A DNA stretch of 6,119 bases. It comes from DATAYF01 sp036272735 (GTDB lineage Bacteria; Chloroflexota; Ktedonobacteria; Ktedonobacterales; Ktedonobacteraceae). The position numbers and the translations under genes were made by a program. The DNA lies in contig DATAYF010000463.1 of assembly GCA_036272735.1 (NCBI GenBank), positions 1-6,119 on the forward strand. Reading direction: 5' to 3'. The first letter of the stretch is position 1. The number at the start of each line of letters is the position of its first letter. Shown in pieces: positions 1-4,262 of the stretch. The notes beneath the pieces are model-generated. The model saw nothing but the letters and a program-made list of their open reading frames with translations. It did no database searches and had not been told where the DNA came from.

Positions 1-222
1 CCGGGCCAATAAGCTGTACGGTTGGCGCTGGTCGAGATGAGAGAGCTCGTTAAGCTCTACGATCTCCGGTGTCTTCTCTGGCTGATGGACTACAAATGGG
101 TTTTATACCATAAGTTGTCCAGCCTGCCTTTAAACGATAACTCGTCCAAATTGGTCAAGACCGATGGCAAATCACAGATCAGGTGATGACCATCTGGCCT
201 ATTAGGCCCGCCGACGAAATTT

Positions 223-275
223 ACAACGTTAAGCTTCTAAATCGCTCTCTACCTAAGACTCACGCACAACGTTAA
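223..275. repeat. 10-bp direct repeat acaacgttaa, two copies
   Basis: The sequence acaacgttaa occurs at 223-232 and again at 266-275, 43 bp apart start to start. Each copy contains the self-complementary core aacgtt. Two copies of a near-palindrome at this spacing could be protein-binding sites, but there is no gene beside them that they would obviously control, so coincidence is a fair alternative. Confidence 0.3.
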
Positions 276-387
276 ACTCCAGCATCTCTTCCAATCCAGC
301 CTCCCGCAGTTTATTCATACAGATGGAAAAAGTGGGAGCGTGGGGGTAATGTAGCCACGTAACCGAAACGTAGGCTAAGTGTTTTTG
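253..387 (-). pseudogene. Possible remnant of an unknown gene (44-codon open stretch)
   Basis: This minus-strand stretch is open between a TAA at 388-390 and a TAG at 253-255. It has no start near its beginning, and the only ATG inside is at 318-316. Its translation looks protein-like: it reads TWLHYPHAPTFSICMNKLRE, followed by an acidic amphipathic end (AGLEEMLEFNVVRES). From the internal ATG it would be a 21-residue peptide with no clear Shine-Dalgarno. I do not recognise the family. The lack of an upstream start and the stop just before it fit the tail of a decayed or recombined gene, but a chance open frame of this length is also quite possible. Confidence 0.2.
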
Positions 388-520
388 TTACTACCGAATC
401 CGTCACAGCGCTAAGATAAAATCAGGCCACTGCTGCTCGCTTGGTGCCGAATTTGTTAGTAATTTCCTTCATTGTCGGTTTAGATAGGATTTGAAATACT
501 TCCATTGGCTCCACAAGGGG

Positions 521-564
521 CATGGTTCTACACACTACGAGTTTTGTATTGTCCTCGAACCATG
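521..564. repeat. 8-bp perfect inverted repeat (catggttc / gaaccatg) downstream of the response regulator
   Basis: The arms are 521-528 (catggttc) and 557-564 (gaaccatg), separated by 28 nt. A smaller nested pair, cgag at 538-541 and ctcg at 554-557, lies inside. In the transcript of the kinase-regulator operon this sits about 40-83 nt after the stop codon, where a 3'-end hairpin would be expected. There is no T-run after it on the minus strand, so it is not a standard intrinsic terminator. It could stabilise the 3' end or be fortuitous. Confidence 0.3.
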
Positions 565-603
565 AAACACCATTGCCAAAGCCAGGAGACGAAAGATGAG
601 GGA

Positions 604-1209
604 TCACAACCATCCCTTTTGTTCGGCCAGGCGTGCCGCCTCCATCCGATTGTGCGCCCCCAATTTCTGCATGGCGACGGAAAGGTGGTTGCGCACCGTT
701 CCCTCGGACAAAGAAAGGTGTGCGGCGATCTCCGCATGACTGAGGCCAGGGAGAGCGGCAGCGAGCACCTCTCGCTCTCGCTGGGTCAGGGGATTGTTTC
801 CCTCCGAAAGCGCCAGCAAGGCCAGTTCGGGATCAACGACTCGTTCCCCCTGCATCACCCGCCGCAGCGCGGAAGCGAGTGCTGAGGCTGGGGCATCTTT
901 GAGCAGAAAGCCGACTGCCCCGCTCTCCATCGCTCGGCGCAGATAGCCGCTGCGCCCAAAGGTAGTCAGGATCACCACACGGCAGGATGGAAACGCCGCG
1001 CACAACGCGTGGGAAGCTTCGAGTCCGCCTCCCCCAGGCATTTCAATGTCCAGCAGCGCCACGTCTGGGCGAGTAGTCAGCGCTGCTTCGACGACTGTAT
1101 CGCCCCGCGCCACTTCCGCGACGACCTCGATATCGGTTTCTCGACTCAGTAACGCCGCGAGTGCCCCACGCACCATCGCCTGGTCTTCTGCCAACAAGAC
1201 ACGGATCAT
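604..1209 (-). CDS. NarL/FixJ-family response regulator, DesR-like (receiver + LuxR-type HTH)
   Basis: This 201-residue DNA-binding response regulator is the output half of a two-component system. Receiver domain, about 1-118: acidic pair E8-D9, phospho-acceptor D54 in the segment DVALLDIEMPGG, switch threonine in LTTF (82-83), and conserved K104 in FLLKD. LuxR/GerE-type helix-turn-helix, about 138-201: LTQREREVL, then LSHAEIAAHLSLSEGTVRNH as the recognition region. Length and motifs, including AEDQ near the start, LLDIEMPG, LTTF and the KGW ending, closely match the Bacillus DesR type. The ATG at 1209 is chosen because the family N-terminus MIRVLLAEDQ starts exactly there and AGGAGGA lies 6 nt upstream. 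The frame stays open a further 104 codons upstream, but that part only shadows the kinase gene. The start overlaps the kinase stop as ATGA, so translation is probably coupled. All key residues are present, so it should be functional. Its target genes cannot be told from this window. Confidence 0.96.
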   Translation of the reverse strand: MIRVLLAEDQAMVRGALAALLSRETDIEVVAEVARGDTVVEAALTTRPDVALLDIEMPGGGGLEASHALCAAFPSCRVVILTTFGRSGYLRRAMESGAVGFLLKDAPASALASALRRVMQGERVVDPELALLALSEGNNPLTQREREVLAAALPGLSHAEIAAHLSLSEGTVRNHLSVAMQKLGAHNRMEAARLAEQKGWL

Positions 1210-2477
1210 GATCGTTCCTCCTGCATTGCTCTCACTTCCCCCTGGGGCTGCGTCGGCAGTGCCACGCGTAAGCGAAAATGGGGCTCGCCTTCCAGCAGAA
1301 GTGGACCGGCCTCCATCGTTCCTCCCAGCCCACTCACCCGTTCCCGCAGACCAAGCAGCCCACTCCCCTGGCCGAGGCAAAGCGTACCAGCATCTTCTGT
1401 CCCTGCCCGGTCGTTGAGCATTTCCACCCCAATTCCTCCCTGATCGCGCCTGAACCGCAGCAGACAGTGTCGTGCCCGGCTGTGACGGATGACGTTGGTG
1501 ACCCCTTCCCTCACGGTCCACGCCAGGACCGCATCGAGCGGCTGGAGGAGCTCTCCAGGAAGCTCCTCGATGGAATGCTCGATCCCCGCTGCTTCGAGCA
1601 GTTGTCGCGCCCCGTCCAATTCGCTCGTAAGTCGCGGTTGTCGGTAGCCCGCGACGGTCTTGCGGACTTCGTGCAGCGTCGTACGCCCGACCTGTTCAAT
1701 CTCAACGAGTTCCTGGGCACAGCGTGCGGGATCTTCCGTGATCAGGCCACGGGCCAGTTCACTCTTGAGGGTGATCACCGAGAGGGTTTGTCCCAGCAGA
1801 TCATGCAAATCCCGCGCCAAACGCAGGCGCTCTTCCTCCACTTTTAGGCGAGCGAGGGCTTGGCGTGCCGTATGCAGTTCTCGTAGGGCGCTGCCCAGGC
1901 GGGACACGCCAATCATATCCAAGCCCAGTCCTCGCACCAGCAGCATCAGTGCGATGAGCCACCACCAATCGGTTCCCACCACGCCTGCATGGGTGAAGAT
2001 GGTGATAAGGAGCGGAAAAGCCGTCAAGAGCACGACGACCATCCCCGCCCGGCGCATGGGGAGCACCACTCCAGCCATGGCGCTCACCCCAAGAAAGGAC
2101 CAGAGCCAGGCAGGATCATCAAGGAGGCTGAACGCGGTGACCTGGAGGCAGAGCGTAACCAGGAGGAGCACCGACAAACGGGATCGGCCACGGGTTCGCA
2201 CTCCCTGGCTCGCGGGATGCGGCCACATGATCCAGGTATAACTGATCGCGAAAAAGAGCAGGGCGATGCTTTCCACAGCAAGACGAAGCCAGGCACCTGG
2301 TTTGCTCACCAAAGAAGCCAGAGGAAAGAACAAACAAATCAGAAGCCAGAAATGCTGGTAGAGCCGCCAGATGGGGATGGTGACGCCACTCTCCCTGATC
2401 ACTTCATTGTTCGTCTCGACTCCTTCCTGGCGTGTGTGTTTCTTGGCTCGCCATGGGTTCTCGTCTCGTGCTCGCAT
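1206..2477 (-). CDS. Membrane sensor histidine kinase, DesK/NarL type (HisKA_3 + HATPase)
   Basis: This 423-residue sensor kinase partners the regulator that overlaps its stop codon. The N-terminal half has five or six hydrophobic segments with short loops (about 41-58, 63-85, 101-118, 122-140, 145-163, 169-190), so sensing is probably within the membrane as in DesK. An amphipathic, probably coiled-coil linker (about 195-220) leads into the HisKA_3 dimerisation box RLARDLHDLLGQTLSVITLK, with phospho-acceptor H225 followed by D226 and Q230. The ATP-binding domain has the N-box REGVTNVIRH (N328), a slightly unusual D-box LNDRAG (D356) and the G-box GSGLLGLRER (371-380). The ATG at 2477 is chosen because GAAGGGA lies 7 nt upstream. 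An ATG at 2609 in the same frame would add 44 residues of low-complexity, unconserved sequence. DesK senses membrane fluidity in Bacillus. That this protein does so is only an analogy, since no desaturase gene is visible. Confidence 0.95.
   Translation of the reverse strand: MRARDENPWRAKKHTRQEGVETNNEVIRESGVTIPIWRLYQHFWLLICLFFPLASLVSKPGAWLRLAVESIALLFFAISYTWIMWPHPASQGVRTRGRSRLSVLLLVTLCLQVTAFSLLDDPAWLWSFLGVSAMAGVVLPMRRAGMVVVLLTAFPLLITIFTHAGVVGTDWWWLIALMLLVRGLGLDMIGVSRLGSALRELHTARQALARLKVEEERLRLARDLHDLLGQTLSVITLKSELARGLITEDPARCAQELVEIEQVGRTTLHEVRKTVAGYRQPRLTSELDGARQLLEAAGIEHSIEELPGELLQPLDAVLAWTVREGVTNVIRHSRARHCLLRFRRDQGGIGVEMLNDRAGTEDAGTLCLGQGSGLLGLRERVSGLGGTMEAGPLLLEGEPHFRLRVALPTQPQGEVRAMQEERS
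1216..1222 (-). promoter_or_regulatory. Strong ribosome binding site of the response regulator, inside the kinase gene
   Basis: On the minus strand AGGAGGA precedes the ATG at 1209 by 6 nt. It is embedded in the last codons of the kinase (MQEERS). This decides the start of the regulator against the much longer open frame and implies translational coupling through the ATGA overlap. Confidence 0.85.
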
Positions 2478-2484
2478 AGCAGCG

Positions 2485-2491
2485 TCCCTTC
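2485..2491 (-). promoter_or_regulatory. Ribosome binding site of the histidine kinase
   Basis: On the minus strand GAAGGGA lies 7 nt before the ATG at 2477. It supports this start over the in-frame ATG at 2609. Confidence 0.55.
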
Positions 2492-2531
2492 TTTCCGGTG
2501 CCGTGAACGATGTTGCCGGGCATCCGCTTCC

Positions 2532-2537
2532 ATTGTA
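2532..2537 (-). promoter_or_regulatory. Possible -10 element of the kinase-regulator operon
   Basis: On the minus strand TACAAT occurs 54 nt upstream of the kinase ATG, in the 230-nt gap after the DoxX-like gene. It differs from TATAAT at one position. No good -35 hexamer lies at 16-18 nt: TGGACA is present but only 10 nt upstream. The gap is long enough for a separate promoter and I saw no strong terminator in it. This is a weak suggestion. Confidence 0.25.
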
Positions 2538-2707
2538 ACACTGCCGTTGTCCAGATGGATTCCTTGATCCTGTTTCCCCCGGTGACGACGAGGCCCTCCG
2601 TCCCATCAAGGGCGAGGTCGGCTTCCCATCGCCATGTGGCTCACGCCCTGTCCCTTTCTTTCAACTGGCCTCAGAGGAATGACCGGGGCGAGCGGGCATG
2701 CGCGGGC

Positions 2708-3169
2708 CTACGCCTGTGCGCAGGTCTGAAGGAGGACCCCCAGGGTCCGGCTTGGTGGTCGAAGTGCCCACGAAGCGAGGACGAGAGCGGCGAAGATGAG
2801 GAGCCCGAGGGCACTCGCGTTATCGCCGTGTATCACCCACGATGCAGCCGCACCCGTCGCCTCGAAGAAGGTGCCAGCATACGCCCATTCCTTGAGCCGT
2901 GGAAACCGCGGTGCAAGCAAGACGATGGCTCCAAGGAGCTTCCACACTCCGAGAATCGTGAGCAAGTACACCGGATAGCCAAGCTGCGCCAGCACCTCGA
3001 CGACGGGCTGGCCGACGAAGAGCACTTCTCGCCCATGCACCAGGTCTGTCACCCCACCCACCAGAAGTTCGAGCGCGACGCTGATGGTGATTGCCCAATA
3101 ACCGATCAGTTTCAGTAGGGTGTCTTTTTGAAGATGTCGCGTTGACATCGTGCTGGTTCTCGTTGACAT
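2708..3169 (-). CDS. DoxX-like family four-helix membrane protein
   Basis: This 153-residue integral membrane protein is of the DoxX-like type. Four hydrophobic helices are visible: about 20-42 (starting LIGYWAITISVALELLVGGV), 66-87 (YPVYLLTILGVWKLLGAIVL), 95-113 (WAYAGTFFEATGAAASWVIH) and 119-136 (SALGLLIFAALVLASWAL). The YW near helix 1, the G-x-x-DL exit of helix 1, the GxWKLLGA of helix 2, the LKEWAYAG entry of helix 3 and the conserved HGD after it are characteristic. Family members are small inner-membrane proteins of mostly unknown function, some linked to redox or thiol stress, so no specific reaction can be given. The ATG at 3169 is preferred because AAAGGA lies 9 nt upstream. In-frame ATGs at 3193 (weak GGAG) and 3148 are alternatives. 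The open frame continues upstream to 3445, but that sequence shows no family similarity. The gene is flanked by gaps of 230 and 285 nt, so it is probably transcribed alone. Confidence 0.88.
   Translation of the reverse strand: MSTRTSTMSTRHLQKDTLLKLIGYWAITISVALELLVGGVTDLVHGREVLFVGQPVVEVLAQLGYPVYLLTILGVWKLLGAIVLLAPRFPRLKEWAYAGTFFEATGAAASWVIHGDNASALGLLIFAALVLASWALRPPSRTLGVLLQTCAQA
3140..3169 (-). repeat. 9-bp direct repeat ATGTCAACG at the DoxX-like gene start
   Basis: The sequence ATGTCAACG (M-S-T) occurs at 3169-3161 and again, in frame, at 3148-3140. The protein therefore begins MSTRTSTMSTRH, with two potential start codons 21 nt apart. Only the upstream one has a Shine-Dalgarno at a normal distance. 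Confidence 0.6.
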
Positions 3170-3178
3170 GTTGCTTGG

Positions 3179-3184
3179 TCCTTT
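3179..3184 (-). promoter_or_regulatory. Ribosome binding site of the DoxX-like gene
   Basis: On the minus strand AAAGGA lies 9 nt before the ATG at 3169, the best-supported start among several in-frame ATGs. Confidence 0.5.
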
Positions 3185-3194
3185 CTCATGCATC

Positions 3195-3209
3195 TCTGGT
3201 TTCTCCAGA
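3195..3209. promoter_or_regulatory. Small inverted repeat upstream of the DoxX-like gene, possible operator
   Basis: The arms tctgg (3195-3199) and ccaga (3205-3209) flank a 5-nt loop, 26 nt upstream of the chosen start. The position would suit an operator or a 5'-leader hairpin. A second imperfect pair, gttc...gaac (3228-3239), lies just upstream. Both are short enough to arise by chance. Confidence 0.2.
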
Positions 3210-3454
3210 ACGTACATCACTCTCAGGTTCGTCTGAACGGACGAGTTTCTTGAAGCGGTTGCTCTTCCCTCAGAAGTGTAGCCACAACTGGGGAAGATGA
3301 GAAGTGCATTTCCTCCAGATTTGACCATGACAAATATCATAGGTGGAGAGCGAACGTGGAAGAAGATGAGCACAAGTCCATTCAGTCCACTGGCGCGTGC
3401 GCAAAAGATCAATGCAGGAAAGAGATCAGAGAGGATGACAAACAACCAGAGCGA

Positions 3455-3916
3455 TCACCGATTGTTCCTTCTCGTCAGTGCTTCAAGTTGTTTCTCCGCC
3501 TCTAATGCTCGCAGTTGCCACTGCAACAGATTGTCGCCGGCATCGAGCCACTGCTCCTGAAAACGATCACGCTCTTCTCGGACGCGAAGCAACTCGTCAA
3601 CCAATTCGGCTCTGCGCCAGCTCATGTAGTGCTGGCGACGTTTGGCGAAAGCCGGATCAAAAGCCTCATCTGGCTCGCTCATCTCGACAGAAACGCGCTG
3701 ATTTCGGCGCTTTACTGTTTTTGAGGAAGTCGTTCGATACTTTTTGTAGTACGCGTAGGCTTCCGCATTCTCCAGAATGGTAGTGTGAGCTACCCCTGTG
3801 CCTGTTGGGTCCAGTTGCTTCGAGGTGGCCACGATTGTTGCAAGCGAGATTCGGGTTTTGTTGCCTTGTTGGCGCTGATTCACGAGCAAATCTACTGACT
3901 GCTTCACCAAATCCAC
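3455..3916 (-). CDS. Small basic protein with C-terminal coiled coil, possibly transposon-associated (TnpC/DUF6262-like)
   Basis: The gene encodes 153 residues from a GTG start with AAAAGG about 9 nt upstream. The N-terminal third (MDLVKQSVDLLVNQRQQGNK, then ISLATIVATSKQLDPTGTGV) has the look of a small helix-turn-helix domain. A basic stretch (KTVKRRNQR, about 66-74) follows. Residues about 98-150 are strongly helical and rich in E, R, L and Q with heptad-like spacing (ELVDELLRVREERDRFQEQW), so probably a coiled coil. HTH plus coiled coil, small size and nearby inverted repeats recall the TnpC/DUF6262 accessory proteins of Tn554-type transposons, but there is no integrase gene beside it and the resemblance is weak. 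The frame stays open upstream to 4081 without ATG, GTG or TTG. That upstream part reads plausibly near the start (KTGGKNVGTPKRQHS), so the gene may be 5'-truncated or begin at a rare codon. Function unknown. Confidence 0.6.
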   Translation of the reverse strand: MDLVKQSVDLLVNQRQQGNKTRISLATIVATSKQLDPTGTGVAHTTILENAEAYAYYKKYRTTSSKTVKRRNQRVSVEMSEPDEAFDPAFAKRRQHYMSWRRAELVDELLRVREERDRFQEQWLDAGDNLLQWQLRALEAEKQLEALTRRNNR

Positions 3917-4081
3917 TGAATGCTGCCTTTTGGGGGTCCCAACATTTTTACCCCCCGTTTTCCCCGCTAAGGGACTCCCAGTGTCTTGGGGGTCGAGTAT
4001 TGGAGTTTGCCCATACTTGGAACCAAAAGTTGGAATAGTCTGCTGAACTAGCCTGGAGAGCGCTTCAACAAAGCTCGCTTT
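3917..4081 (-). other. Open in-frame extension upstream of the coiled-coil protein gene, no usual start codon
   Basis: From the TGA at 4082-4084 the frame of the downstream gene runs for 55 codons without a stop and without ATG, GTG or TTG. The part next to the gene (GKTGGKNVGTPKRQHS) is basic and resembles the N-terminal region of DNA-binding proteins. Farther upstream it reads TIPTFGSKYGQTP across the left arm of the inverted repeat. Three explanations are open: the leader is untranslated and open by chance, the gene lost its true 5' end when the repeat structure formed, or a rare start such as ATT or CTG is used. Confidence 0.4.
4002..4039 (+). repeat. Left arm of the 38-bp inverted repeat
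   Basis: This arm contains tacttggaaccaaaagt (4014-4030), which is the exact reverse complement of 4191-4207 in the right arm. On the minus strand it reads in the frame of the coiled-coil protein gene as IPTFGSKYGQTP. Confidence 0.85.
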
Positions 4082-4181
4082 TCAGACCAAAAAGAGCAAG
4101 TTCGAGGAGCAGAGCACTCTCAGAAAACCGTTTTCACCGCTTTTCTCTCTCAATGCAAATCCTATTGGCCGTTTTTTCTGT

Positions 4182-4219
4182 ACTATTCCGACTTTTGGTT
4201 CCAAGTACGGGCAAACCCC
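4182..4219 (-). repeat. Right arm of the 38-bp inverted repeat
   Basis: This is the inverted copy of 4002-4039. On the plus strand it reads IPTFGSKYGQTP in a short frame (4049-4231) that ends with TAA and has no start codon before the arm. Confidence 0.85.
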
Positions 4220-4262
4220 TACTATGGCCGGATAATCGATGTCTGGCAAATGCCTGGATGCT

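Larger units (their letters stand above)
1..603. other. Gene-poor, probably decayed region downstream of the response regulator
   Basis: No reading frame here has a length, composition or start context that supports a confident gene. All frames on both strands are broken by frequent stops, and the stretch looks more AT-rich than the two-component genes beside it. What can be seen is a short minus-strand frame at 253-387, small inverted repeats at 42-58, 196-208 and 521-564, and a 10-bp direct repeat (223-232 and 266-275). A 63-codon minus-strand frame at 422-613 overlaps the 3' end of the response regulator gene and has no ribosome binding site that I can see. The impression is of old, eroded sequence between genes, possibly a former insertion. 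This is inferred from the absence of coding signal and not from a recognised remnant. Confidence 0.55.
3170..3454. other. Non-coding gap upstream of the DoxX-like gene
   Basis: This 285-nt gap separates the stop of the coiled-coil protein gene from the start of the DoxX-like gene. The frame of the DoxX-like gene happens to be open through most of it (to 3445), but its translation is a mixture of hydrophobic and low-information sequence without a start signal or family resemblance. The promoter and leader of the DoxX-like gene should lie here. I could not identify convincing -35 and -10 hexamers. Confidence 0.5.
4002..4219. mobile_element. 218-bp MITE-like structure with 38-bp terminal inverted repeats
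   Basis: The left arm 4002-4039 and the right arm 4182-4219 are reverse complements at 35 of 38 positions. The longest exact run is 17 bp (acttttggttccaagta at 4191-4207 against 4014-4030). The spacer is 142 nt and has no complete gene. Mismatched pairs are 4190/4031, 4208/4013 and 4217/4004. Size, long terminal repeats and lack of a transposase fit a non-autonomous miniature element. No convincing target-site duplication is visible at the ends, so a recombination site pair or a large transcript hairpin are alternatives. It lies between the end of the WD40 gene (43 nt away) and the coiled-coil protein gene, whose frame enters the left arm. Confidence 0.5.

Noticed and set aside
540..570. tRNA-like T-loop word ggttcgagg on the minus strand
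   Set aside because: The flanking bases do not form the 5-bp T-stem, and no acceptor, D or anticodon arms can be drawn around it.
1210..1521. Upstream extension of the response regulator frame (104 residues)
   Set aside because: It lies wholly inside the kinase gene in another frame, is low-complexity (rich in G, R, A and W), and the receiver domain begins exactly at the ATG at 1209 with a strong Shine-Dalgarno.
2478..2609. 44-residue N-terminal extension of the histidine kinase
   Set aside because: Composition is random-looking and there is a better ribosome binding site at the ATG at 2477. It falls in the probable promoter region.
505..3118. Plus-strand open frames at 505-885, 1046-1417, 1278-1847, 1660-2241, 1989-2567 and 2510-3118
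   Set aside because: They are antisense to the kinase, regulator and DoxX-like genes, have biased R/S/P/H-rich translations typical of complementary frames of GC-rich genes, and show no domain motifs.
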